Shown one piece after another: positions 1 through 6,621 of a stretch of DNA of 12,915 nt (position 1 is its first letter; each line of letters starts with the position of its first letter). Position numbers and translations under genes: made by a program. Under the pieces are notes generated by a model that was given only the letters and a program-made list of their open reading frames with translations, did not search any database and had not been told where the DNA came from. This DNA comes from Phycisphaerae bacterium (GTDB lineage: Bacteria > Planctomycetota > Phycisphaerae > Phycisphaerales > SM1A02), in the NCBI GenBank assembly GCA_002683195.1, contig NYSW01000108.1, forward strand, positions 1 to 12,915. The letters run 5' to 3'.

Positions 1-402
1 TCGCATGAGAGATGATTGCGAAACCCATCCGCCCGAGTCGTTCGTTTCCACGTCGGGCTTTCGGAGGGATCGGTTCTCGATCGAACGCGACGAGAAGATT
101 CCCTGGCGGAGTCCCTGCCTTGAAACCGGAGACGACCGCGATGAGGTGCCATCACCGGAACGCGTCGCCGCGAAGACTCGGCGACGTGGTCAACGATCGT
201 TCCAAGGCCGGCCTCGAGTCCTGGTCGAGGCTCCGCGCGGGTCGTCGGCGGGGCCTGATATCGGGCCCGCTTGCGACGCCGGAGTCCTCGGCGTTCAACG
301 CGACGAGGAAGCGGGATGTCAGTAGGGAGCGGGGGAGATTCGGGGCGGCTGATCGTTCGACGTCAGGCGCCGTTCAGGGCGATTCGGTCGGCTGATCGCG
401 AG

Positions 403-420
403 TGACAAATAATGACAAAT
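403..420. repeat. Tandem TGACAAAT direct repeat
   Basis: Two exact copies of the 8-mer TGACAAAT (403-410, 413-420) are separated by AA, so the period is 10 bp, about one helical turn. They lie about 210 bp before the PEP-CTERM-like gene, in an AT-rich island of otherwise GC-rich DNA. The spacing would suit binding of a regulator to one DNA face, but this is inference; chance duplication is possible. Confidence 0.3.
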
Positions 421-619
421 GCCGCTAAATCACGACAGATTGCCGATATTTTTTGGAATCAAAGCACGTCATGGATTAAGGTCTGGAGACCTGAGAAATG
501 ATCGACCGTTTGGTAGGTCAGCGTCAGCGACGCCTTCCGATAAAACATCGGTGCAGGAGCTTGAATCCGGCGAAGGTCGCCGATCAAGGTCCGGGGAAAT
601 TCGTGTTTCAGCTCGCTAC

Positions 620-623
620 GGAG
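620..623 (+). promoter_or_regulatory. GGAG ribosome binding site of the PEP-CTERM-like gene
   Basis: GGAG lies just before a run TTG-ATG-ATG-ATG (625-636). It is 4 bases before the ATG at 628, 7 before the ATG at 631 and 10 before the ATG at 634. Spacing therefore rules out the TTG at 625 and fits 631 best, with 628 also possible. The choice changes the product by one residue only. Confidence 0.55.
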
Positions 624-627
624 ATTG

Positions 628-1335
628 ATGATGATGAATCCTTCAGCTCGTTTGAAGACGTACACCGCGCTTGCCGCGGCCCCGTGTGCCGCCCTTGGTG
701 GCATCGCCGTCGAAACCCACGCCGCGCCGGGAGGCGTTGGGGTCACCGCCCAGTTGCAGGGCGGCCCCAATTCCACATCGGGGAGTTTCAAAACTGCGAA
801 CGCTTTCTCTGCGGGAAGCCTGCAGTTTCAGGCGTTCGTCTTCGTCTATAGCGTTGGGAGTCAGAGCGGGGGGCTGCAGCTTGCTAATTCGGACCGTGCT
901 GCTGCCGGCAAGATGAGATTCTGGGCTTTCGATTCCGCCTCGCAGACCATTTCCTGGAATGCGGCTGGCTACGACAAGTCAAACAATGGGTACGGCGGAC
1001 GATCGGCCTTCGGCTCCTCTAGTACCTTCATGATGGGTACAGGGGTCTCGGCAACTGGGAATTACATGGGCTTCGCCGTGCAGAACGAGGATAACGGCAC
1101 ATATGTGGCCGGCTGGGTTCAGATGGCGTTCGACTTCAGCGCGGGGAACGTCGCCAACGGGTCTTATGTGACGATCATGGACTGGAGTTTCAACACCGGC
1201 GACGTCAACACCAGCATCACGATGCCGGGGTCGCCGCCGCAGGGTGGTTCCGGAGCGGTGCCGGGTGTCGGTGGTCTGGCCGGTCTCGCGATGGGTGCGG
1301 CGGGTCTGCGTCGCAAGCGACAGCGAGTCGCCTGA
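628..1335 (+). CDS. Exported PEP-CTERM-like sorting-signal protein
   Basis: A protein of about 235 residues that is probably exported and processed at its C-terminus. It has an N-terminal signal peptide (basic residues near 7-10, hydrophobic run about 12-28, likely cleavage after 'THA' near 31-32). The middle is rich in Gly, Ser, Asn and aromatic residues with no catalytic motif visible. The C-terminus (about 211-235) has the three-part architecture of PEP-CTERM signals: VPGVGG, a hydrophobic Gly/Ala/Leu run, then the basic cluster RRKR. In that family an exosortase cuts near the motif after export. Here PGVG stands in place of the classical PEP, a form I associate with Phycisphaerae. No exosortase gene is in the window. 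Short segments such as 'YVAGWVQM' (159-166) resemble other PEP-CTERM proteins. The gene stands alone with its own terminator at 1374-1409. The molecular function is unknown; a surface or extracellular matrix role is inference. Confidence 0.85.
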   Translation: MMMNPSARLKTYTALAAAPCAALGGIAVETHAAPGGVGVTAQLQGGPNSTSGSFKTANAFSAGSLQFQAFVFVYSVGSQSGGLQLANSDRAAAGKMRFWAFDSASQTISWNAAGYDKSNNGYGGRSAFGSSSTFMMGTGVSATGNYMGFAVQNEDNGTYVAGWVQMAFDFSAGNVANGSYVTIMDWSFNTGDVNTSITMPGSPPQGGSGAVPGVGGLAGLAMGAAGLRRKRQRVA

Positions 1336-1675
1336 CCGCGACGAGTTTCGAACTCGAACCTGACGATCAATTGACCGGCCCGATTCACGATGTGGATCGG
1401 GCCGGTTTTCGTGCGCGGAAACCGACGGTGAGGGAAGGCTGCTTACCTGAGCCGGTCATCGTGGCGTTTCGCTGGTGCCGGGGATCGACTGCCGGGAAGA
1501 GGACGAGAGTCCGGCTTGCGCCATTGGGTGCAGGAGAGGTTCGTCATGTCCTGCGGGTGTTCGCATGTTTCGGGAGGATCAAATTGTAGAGCCCGATCCT
1601 GCGGCCGCTCACCTTCATCACGCTTCAGCGGAGGATCTCCGGGCAAGGAAATCCGGCCTTGCAAGAGGAGCGTGG
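1336..1675. other. Convergent intergenic region
   Basis: This lies between the plus-strand PEP-CTERM-like gene and the minus-strand ankyrin gene, whose 3' ends face each other. It holds the strong terminator at 1374-1409. A weaker hairpin (GCAAGG 1643-1648 with CCTTGC 1657-1662) lies just after the ankyrin stop codon but has no T-tract, so its role is unclear. No gene is seen here. Confidence 0.55.
1374..1409 (+). terminator. Rho-independent terminator of the PEP-CTERM-like gene
   Basis: An 11-bp perfect stem (1374-1384 with 1396-1406) continues inward through a T-G wobble and three more pairs to a 3-base GAT loop (1389-1391). The 3' arm runs into TTTT at 1406-1409. It sits 38 bases after the stop codon at 1333-1335, the right place and orientation for this gene. 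Confidence 0.85.
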
Positions 1676-2668
1676 TCACGTAAGCTCTCTGCCATGCCTG
1701 CCGCCGGCATCGCGAATGTGTTCTGCATTTTCCGGCTTGTCCATGATTTCGGCCCGATCGAGCGGGGTCTGACCCGAAACGTCCCTGGCATTCACATTCG
1801 CTCCGGCTTCAAGCAGGACCTTGAGAACGTCCGGATTTTCATTGTTGACCGCGTAGTGAAGCGGCGTCCGGCCGAAACTGTTCGTCGCATCCACATTCAG
1901 CCCGGACTCCACGAGAACTGCGACGACCTCGGGATTCTCGTTGGACTTGGCGGCCCGGTGGAGCGGCGTTCGACCGTACTTACCCTTCGCACTCACATTC
2001 GCTCCGGCCTGAATGAGAAGGGCGACGACCTCCGGCTTCGTGTTGTATCGAGCGGCGACGTGGAGCGGCGTTCCACCTTCGATGCGTGTGGTGTTCACAT
2101 TCGCCCCGGCCTTGATGAGGACCTTGACGATTTCAGGATTCTCGTTGTAGGCGGCGGCGAGGTGGAGTGGGGTGGCGTCAGCGGCGTTCTTGCTGTTCAC
2201 ATCGGCCCCGACCGTGATGAGAATATCGATGATCTCGATACTGTCATTGTTGGTGGCGGCGAGGTGGAGCGGCGTATCGCCGGCCCCGTTCTTGAAATTC
2301 AGATTCGCCCCGGCCTTGATGAGTAGTGCGACAACCGCGGGATTTTGATTGAACTTGGCGGCCCGGTGGAGCGGCGTCGAGCCGTACTGACCCTCGGCAT
2401 TCACATCCGCCCCGGCCTTGAGGAGCATCGTGACGACTTCCTGGTTCTCGCTGTTGGCGGCGGCGTGGTGAAGCGGTGGCCTGCCCTGTTCGTCGGGTGT
2501 GTTCACGTCGACGCCGAGGTCCAGAAACGCCTGCATCCGTTCTGGCGTCGCATCGCCGGATTCACACAAGGCGTGAAAAGTCAGATACGGCTCCTCGAAC
2601 GGTTCGCATCCCAAAGGGAAGACGGAGGCGACGATCAACGAAGCGGAAGCAATGGCGAGTCGGTGCAT
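1676..2668 (-). CDS. Ankyrin-repeat probable lipoprotein
   Basis: A 330-residue protein built almost wholly of ankyrin repeats, which bind other proteins and have no catalytic role. After an N-terminal export signal (MHRLAIASASLIVASVFPLGC) comes a degenerate repeat (about 29-61). Seven good 33-34 residue repeats follow, beginning near residues 62, 96, 130, 164, 198, 232 and 266, with a partial one from about 299. The signature 'GxTPLHxAA...NPEVVxxLLxAGANVN' is clear in each. Export as a lipoprotein is inferred from PLGC at 18-21; position -3 is Pro rather than the usual Leu/Val/Ile, so plain secretion cannot be excluded. I start at the ATG at 2668, which begins the signal peptide and has AAGGA four bases upstream. 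An in-frame ATG 36 bases further upstream has no ribosome binding site and would bury the signal. The Asn/Glu/Pro variation between helices ('NENPEV') is typical of bacterial ankyrins. The partner is unknown and no toxin or effector domain is fused. Confidence 0.88.
   Translation of the reverse strand: MHRLAIASASLIVASVFPLGCEPFEEPYLTFHALCESGDATPERMQAFLDLGVDVNTPDEQGRPPLHHAAANSENQEVVTMLLKAGADVNAEGQYGSTPLHRAAKFNQNPAVVALLIKAGANLNFKNGAGDTPLHLAATNNDSIEIIDILITVGADVNSKNAADATPLHLAAAYNENPEIVKVLIKAGANVNTTRIEGGTPLHVAARYNTKPEVVALLIQAGANVSAKGKYGRTPLHRAAKSNENPEVVAVLVESGLNVDATNSFGRTPLHYAVNNENPDVLKVLLEAGANVNARDVSGQTPLDRAEIMDKPENAEHIRDAGGRHGRELT
1775..2485 (-). repeat. 102-bp tandem ankyrin-coding repeats
   Basis: Seven in-frame units of 99-102 bp (33-34 codons) lie head to tail within the ankyrin gene. 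They remain similar at DNA level, for example the recurring plus-strand 'CACATTCG...CCCCGGC' that encodes the 'AGANVN' segment. This regularity also keeps the antisense strand open, creating a long false plus-strand frame. Units are diverged enough to be an established coding array rather than a recent expansion. Confidence 0.85.
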
Positions 2669-3121
2669 GGGGTCCTTCGGACGATTCCAGAATGAAAAGG
2701 GCATGAATGTATGTCACGGCCCGTCAGTCGCTGGGTCGAAATGTGATCAAAACAACAAATTCTTCCACCCCTTGAACCGGGAAAAAAGGCTGGGTTGGGT
2801 TTATCGGGTGCCCGTGCCGAAACGAGCGCGTCGCACGGGTGTCTGGCCGATGAGGGAATCAGCGAAGATCGCCGGAAATCGTGAACGGGAGCATTGCTGA
2901 AGAGTGAATTGGTGACGGGTTCTGCAGGTCGATCGGCAAAGGTTTCGGTAACCCGTTCGACCAGAATTTTTGAGGCCTGGATGTCTGCACGGCGGCGACG
3001 ATCTCCGGCGTGCGAGGCCGCTGGCCACGTCCCTGTCTGGCTGCCGACGAAACGCCCCGCCGGCACTCTTGTTTCGGTGCGAGCGGGGCGTGCGAGGTGT
3101 CCAGGGAGGAAAGGCTTGGGA
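2669..3121. other. Intergenic region upstream of the ankyrin gene
   Basis: No convincing gene is seen. It holds the 5' flank of the ankyrin gene and the 3' flank of the first beta-helix gene. There are two hairpins. One at 3052-3091 is a candidate terminator for the beta-helix gene. The other has a 7-bp stem (CCCGTGC 2811-2817 with GCACGGG 2833-2839), a 15-base loop and flanking G-T pairs, and lies about 140 bp upstream of the ankyrin start with no T-tract beside it. Frames crossing the region on either strand have no domain signature. Confidence 0.5.
3052..3091 (-). terminator. Candidate terminator hairpin of first beta-helix gene
   Basis: ACGCCCCGC (3052-3060) pairs perfectly with GCGGGGCGT (3083-3091). 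Inside, after a 2x2 internal loop, GCAC (3063-3066) pairs with GTGC (3077-3080), leaving a 10-base loop. It lies 30 bases downstream of the stop codon of the minus-strand beta-helix gene. Only a weak T-rich tail (TTCGT) follows on the minus strand, so termination may be inefficient or Rho-assisted. Confidence 0.5.
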
Positions 3122-4771
3122 TCAGGGGCAGACGCCCCAGGCACCCAGAAGAAGTCCGAGATCCGGTGCGTTCACCGCACCGTCCCCATTGACGTCTCCG
3201 AGGCAGACGCCCAGATTCGAACCGAGCAACTGCCAGTCTTCGGAATCGACATCGCCATCTCCGTCGACGTCGCCGGCCATGCCTTCGGAGAGTCCGAATT
3301 CAAGCATTGCAGCTCGAGCGTCATCCGCGTCGAAGTCGCCGTCGCAATCGAGATCTCCGAAGACGTTGGTGTCCACGAGATTGCAACCGCAGTTTCCAGG
3401 CTCGATCTTGTTCGCATCGTTCGGGCAGGCGTCGATGCAGTCGGGTGTTCCGTCGGAATCCGAGTCCGCGTCCGAGACGCCGCAGCCGCAGGCCCCGGAA
3501 GCGTTCTTCGCCGGATCCTTCGGGCACTCATCGCATTCGTCCGGTGTCCCGTCGGCATCGGTATCCACCGTGTCATCTCCCCCGGGGCAGACGTCTTCAC
3601 TGTTCGGCACGCCGTCGTCATCGCTGTCCACGTCGCATTCCGTGCAGTCGGCGTTGATGCAGTTTTCTCCTCCGTCGGCGTATTCTCCGATGATCGGTTC
3701 CGGTCCGTTGCACCAGAAAAGGCATTCCGTCAGTGACGGGATCCCTCCGTTCAAGGTGCCGATCGCGGTTCCGTAGCCGGATACGTTTCTGGTGAACCAG
3801 CTTCGGATCAGAATTGGACTGGTTCCGAAGTTGGCGATCGCCCCGCCCACGGACTCGGACTCGTTGTCTTCGAACAGGCAATCTTCGATTCGGGGAACGG
3901 AATCGTATTCATTGAAGACAGCGCCGCCGTTGGTGGCGCGATTACCTCGAAAGACGGCGTTCAAAATATTGGGGCTGCTTCCGTCGTTGAAAATTCCGGC
4001 GCCATCGTCTTCGGCGAGGTTGGCTTCGAAGGTGCAACCCGTGAAGGTCGGACTGCTCAAATGGTTGTGTATGGCTCCGCCGTTCTTCTCGCTTCGGTTG
4101 TTCTGAAAGATGCAGTTGGACAGGGTCGAATTTCCCTGATCATTGGCAATCCCTGCACCGTGCCTGTCGGACTCGTTCTGAGCGAACACGCAGTTCTCCA
4201 ATGTTGCATTGCAGAATTCGTTGAACATGCCGCCGCCATTCTCGTCGGCACGGTTTGCGATGAAGCGGCAATCGATCAGCCTCGGACTGCCGTTCACGAG
4301 CGAGAATCGATCTCCTTTGTTGAAGATCGCACCGCCATTTTCCCTGGCACGATTGTCGAGGAACGTGCAGTTGCTCAGAAGCGGACTGCTCTCGTAGATG
4401 TACAGGCCGCCTCCGTAATCCGCGTATCCGTGTCGGACCACGAGATTTTCCAGCACCGTGTAACTGGTCTCCCCAGTCTCACATTTCAGCACCGAGTGGG
4501 CGTAGCTTCCGTCCAGGATGCTCGTGGGCTGGCCGTTGTCATCGACCGTTCCGCGAAGGGTGATCGCCTGCCCCTTCAAGTCGATCACGCCGCTCTCCGC
4601 ATACACCTCGTCGGAAAGTTGAATCACGTCGAACTGCTCGGCCGCATCGATCGCGGCATTGATCGAGGTGTGATCGCAACCGGAGGAACACACGGTGATG
4701 GTTTCCGCATGGGCGGAAACGCCGACAAGGCTGGCGATAACCAGAGACGGAGTGATAAACGCTTGAAGCAT
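3122..4771 (-). CDS. Secreted beta-helix protein with TSP3-like and dockerin-like C-terminal modules
   Basis: A 549-residue exported protein. Residues 1-22 are a signal peptide (cleavage after 'SAHA'). A leading segment 'ETITVCSSGCDH.SINAAI' (23-41) opens a right-handed parallel beta-helix to about 375, made of short turns of the form 'P-L-x-x-C-x-F-x-x-N-x-A-x-x-x-G-G-A/G-I-x-N', as in polymorphic outer-membrane-protein or pectate-lyase-like helices. Residues about 379-450 hold three Asp-rich calcium-binding thrombospondin type 3-like units (for example 'DSDDDGVPNSEDVCP', 382-396). Residues about 472-549 hold three dockerin-like EF-hand loops ('GDLDCDGDFDADD', 'GDVDGDGDVDSED', 'GDVNGDGAVNAPD'), ending in LLLGAWGVCP. 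No catalytic site is visible, so adhesion or structure is more likely than hydrolysis. I start at the ATG at 4771 because it begins the signal peptide; the frame stays open 62 codons further upstream, but that extension is unlike a real N-terminus. It is a paralogue of the gene at 7134-8369. Confidence 0.88.
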   Translation of the reverse strand: MLQAFITPSLVIASLVGVSAHAETITVCSSGCDHTSINAAIDAAEQFDVIQLSDEVYAESGVIDLKGQAITLRGTVDDNGQPTSILDGSYAHSVLKCETGETSYTVLENLVVRHGYADYGGGLYIYESSPLLSNCTFLDNRARENGGAIFNKGDRFSLVNGSPRLIDCRFIANRADENGGGMFNEFCNATLENCVFAQNESDRHGAGIANDQGNSTLSNCIFQNNRSEKNGGAIHNHLSSPTFTGCTFEANLAEDDGAGIFNDGSSPNILNAVFRGNRATNGGAVFNEYDSVPRIEDCLFEDNESESVGGAIANFGTSPILIRSWFTRNVSGYGTAIGTLNGGIPSLTECLFWCNGPEPIIGEYADGGENCINADCTECDVDSDDDGVPNSEDVCPGGDDTVDTDADGTPDECDECPKDPAKNASGACGCGVSDADSDSDGTPDCIDACPNDANKIEPGNCGCNLVDTNVFGDLDCDGDFDADDARAAMLEFGLSEGMAGDVDGDGDVDSEDWQLLGSNLGVCLGDVNGDGAVNAPDLGLLLGAWGVCP

Positions 4772-5267
4772 CTCTTTCTCTCGCAACTTGGATGACACCG
4801 TCGTCCGGGAAGACGCGATGTCCGGGAATTGATCTGGCCGTGACCGACCGTTGAAGTTTTCCCAGTCTCTCCGGATTATCGTGACCAAGGTTTTTCGGAC
4901 GGTTATCCCCAACTGGTGCGGATTTTGCGCGTTCTTCCGTGCGGACAGGTTTTTCAAGCGGAAAAAGCGGGGGGTTACCCGCCATATTGATCTGGTCGAT
5001 GGCAGGCCGGTGTTTTCTCGGACTCAGAGAACCGGAGTCATCGGACAACGGCATCGTGAGGTGGATAACCATGTGGACAACATCGCGTGGCAACGTGGAA
5101 GGACCGCCGCGACGGGATCCTCATTCCGCGGCGAGGACATTCGATCGTTGATGGCGCCGGGCTGATTCCCGGGCCACGGCGAGGGGGTTCTTCGGATCTG
5201 ACCAACCGATCCGTACCGGCCCGTATCGGAGGGCACTGAAATGAAGCGATTGGATGCCGGTGCGGAA
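4772..5267. other. Intergenic region with near-DnaA-box motifs
   Basis: No convincing gene is seen. It must contain the promoter of the beta-helix gene at 3122-4771 and the 3' flank of the membrane-protein gene at 5268. Three 9-mers each lie one base from a DnaA box: TTATCCCCA (4903-4911), GGTGGATAA (5060-5068) and TGTGGACAA (5072-5080). Several weak GC-rich inverted repeats occur (for example GCCGCG 5106-5111 with CGCGGC 5127-5132), but none has the T-tract of a terminator. Confidence 0.45.
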
Positions 5268-5852
5268 TCACGACTGGTCGTTCGGGATGCTCGAGTCCGA
5301 GATCGACTTGAGGAGCGGAACTTCGATGGCTGATCTTGCGGTCGCTGCCGGGATGAAACTGGAGACCGCGATGAGCAGGAATCCCAGTGTCTCAGCGCCC
5401 TCTTCCCAGTCTTGCGGCGATTCCGACGGAATGATTCCTCGGTCGAAGAGCGCTCCGAAGACGAGCATCATGCCACCGAAGATGGCCAGTCGACCCCACC
5501 CGGTTCCAAAGAGGACTCGGGGAGCGGCGGTGGGTCGTTGAAGCAGGTTTTTCACGGCGATCGCAACGATGGGAATCGCGATGAAGATCACCGTGATGCG
5601 AATCGGTCCCTTCAACGCCTGGTCGAAGGCTCCGAATGGACCATTGGAATCGAAGTCAAGCTCGCGAAGCATGCAGCCCATCGCGATGAGTGCCAGTGCG
5701 GCGAACATCGAACGCAGGACTTCGGCCGAGGTGGCCCAGAGGCTCAGATATCTGATCAGGGTGACAAGCAGGAACAGCACCTGGGCGTTTTCGAGAATCC
5801 CATTTTCACCCGACCAGATGGAGAAACCGGAAGCGTCACCGGAAGTGATCAT
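5268..5852 (-). CDS. Unassigned multi-pass membrane protein
   Basis: A 194-residue integral membrane protein that I do not recognise by name. Hydrophobic segments at about 22-40, 47-62, 84-101, 119-136 and 154-171 suggest five transmembrane helices. Acidic motifs at membrane edges stand out: 'GENGILENAQ' (15-24), 'RELDFD' (63-68) and 'DWEEGAETLG' (148-157). They recall small uncharacterised bacterial membrane proteins with a conserved Glu pair before the first and last helices. Acidic residues at helix ends could serve ion or metal handling, but that is inference. The start at the ATG at 5852 has no clear Shine-Dalgarno sequence and no better in-frame start nearby. The gene lies 253 bp downstream of the TspO-family gene on the same strand; the gap makes a shared transcript possible but not shown. 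Confidence 0.72.
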   Translation of the reverse strand: MITSGDASGFSIWSGENGILENAQVLFLLVTLIRYLSLWATSAEVLRSMFAALALIAMGCMLRELDFDSNGPFGAFDQALKGPIRITVIFIAIPIVAIAVKNLLQRPTAAPRVLFGTGWGRLAIFGGMMLVFGALFDRGIIPSESPQDWEEGAETLGFLLIAVSSFIPAATARSAIEVPLLKSISDSSIPNDQS

Positions 5853-6105
5853 GGTGGTAATCGCCGGGAGGGGGAGCGTGGGGTTGAAAAGCGGAGGGAG
5901 GATTCCGCGACTCTATATCGGTTCGAAGTGGGCCGTTCGATCGACGATCAAGTGGCAGGGGGGCCCACCCTCTGGAGATTCCCACCACGATCAGGAATCC
6001 TTGGAATCGATGTCGCTCGCCTGTGGGGAGAAGATGCTCGTCTCAACCCGCCCATCGATGATCGAACGAGACATGAACGGGCGTCGAAAGAGCAGCGAAG
6101 CGGTT

Positions 6106-6621
6106 TCAGTTGTACCGGACGATCCAGAAATTGATCGCGGTCGCGAGGGCCAGCCAGACGACGTAGGGAAGCAGGAGCAGGCCGGACGTGCGATCGATGC
6201 GGCCGTAAAGAACCGTCATCCCGATCACCAAGGCATCCAGGACCAGAATGTCGAACAACGCGAGGTCCGGTCGTTCCAGCGGAAAGAAGAAGAACGACCA
6301 GAGGGCGTTGGCGACGAGTTGGAACCCGTAGAGGCTCAGGGCGAGGGCTGCGATGGAGCCGTGTCGGGAGATTCGCCAGGTGGAGATCGCAAGTAGAACG
6401 AAAATGATCAGCCAGGCGGGGGTGAACGCCCAGGCCGGAGGTTGAAACCAGGGGATTTGCAGATCGCGATACCAGGGGCCCAGGCCAAGGGAAGTGAGCA
6501 GGCCCCCTGCGGCAAGGGTCACCAGTGAAAGCGCAGAGAAGAACACGAGAAGCCGGGGACGGAACGGCAGCTCGTTCGTCTGGTCGTGATGAATCCGTTG
6601 GTCCGGGTCGAAGTCGGTCAT
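6106..6621 (-). CDS. tspO: TspO/MBR family membrane protein (tryptophan-rich sensory protein)
   Basis: A 171-residue protein of the TspO/MBR (peripheral benzodiazepine receptor-like) family. These five-helix membrane proteins bind tetrapyrroles and related ligands and act in stress or tetrapyrrole regulation. Family signatures are clear: 'GPWYRDLQIPWFQPPAW' (48-64), 'GFQLVANALWSFFFFP' (99-114) and 'PYVVWLALATAINF' (152-165). Helices fall at about 22-45, 68-84, 88-113, 119-140 and 145-167. The Tyr usually found after the helix-2 Trp is replaced by a hydrophobic stretch ('WLIIFVLL', 70-77), and the usual final Asn is kept ('VRYN'). An extra hydrophilic tail of about 18 residues precedes helix 1; typical members are near 155-160 residues. 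I start at the ATG at 6621, with GGAAA a few bases upstream, over an in-frame TTG five codons earlier that has no binding site. No tetrapyrrole genes are nearby, so the substrate is not indicated by context. Confidence 0.93.
   Translation of the reverse strand: MTDFDPDQRIHHDQTNELPFRPRLLVFFSALSLVTLAAGGLLTSLGLGPWYRDLQIPWFQPPAWAFTPAWLIIFVLLAISTWRISRHGSIAALALSLYGFQLVANALWSFFFFPLERPDLALFDILVLDALVIGMTVLYGRIDRTSGLLLLPYVVWLALATAINFWIVRYN

Larger units (their letters stand above)
1..627. other. Non-coding or unassigned left flank
   Basis: No convincing gene is seen here. The open frames present translate to arginine- and proline-rich, low-complexity protein with no recognisable domain or ribosome binding site, which is what GC-rich non-coding DNA gives in this genome. 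The first 400 bases are GC-rich. Bases 401-480 are clearly more AT-rich and contain two copies of TGACAAAT (403-410 and 413-420) two bases apart, followed by a run of six T near 450. This AT-rich island could hold the promoter of the gene starting at 628, but no clean -35/-10 pair could be assigned. Confidence 0.5.

Noticed and set aside
12..395. Overlapping plus-strand frames at the left edge
   Set aside because: Arg/Ser/Pro-rich composition, no ribosome binding site and no recognisable domain.
1475..2326. A 283-codon plus-strand open frame with repeated 'HIRPGL..ED.DD' units
   Set aside because: It is the antisense reading of the ankyrin repeats; the 102-bp in-frame periodicity keeps the opposite strand open and makes it look repetitive. 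The minus-strand frame has the real domain and ribosome binding site.
1775..2485. Regular repeats considered as a possible CRISPR-like or satellite array
   Set aside because: The period is 99-102 bp, in frame, and encodes canonical ankyrin units; there are no conserved short repeats with unique spacers.
2894..4795. Several long plus-strand frames (2894-3736, 2970-3776, 4061-4795)
   Set aside because: All are antisense to the beta-helix/TSP3/dockerin gene, whose Asp/Gly/Ser-rich repeats leave few stops on the other strand.
4772..4957. N-terminal extension of the first beta-helix protein by 62 residues
   Set aside because: It would place a good signal peptide internally, and the extension reads unlike protein. 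The ATG at 4771 is the natural start.
5412..6396. Plus-strand frames over the membrane-protein and tspO genes
   Set aside because: Their translations are highly charged and low in hydrophobics, and lie antisense to clear membrane proteins; there is no domain.
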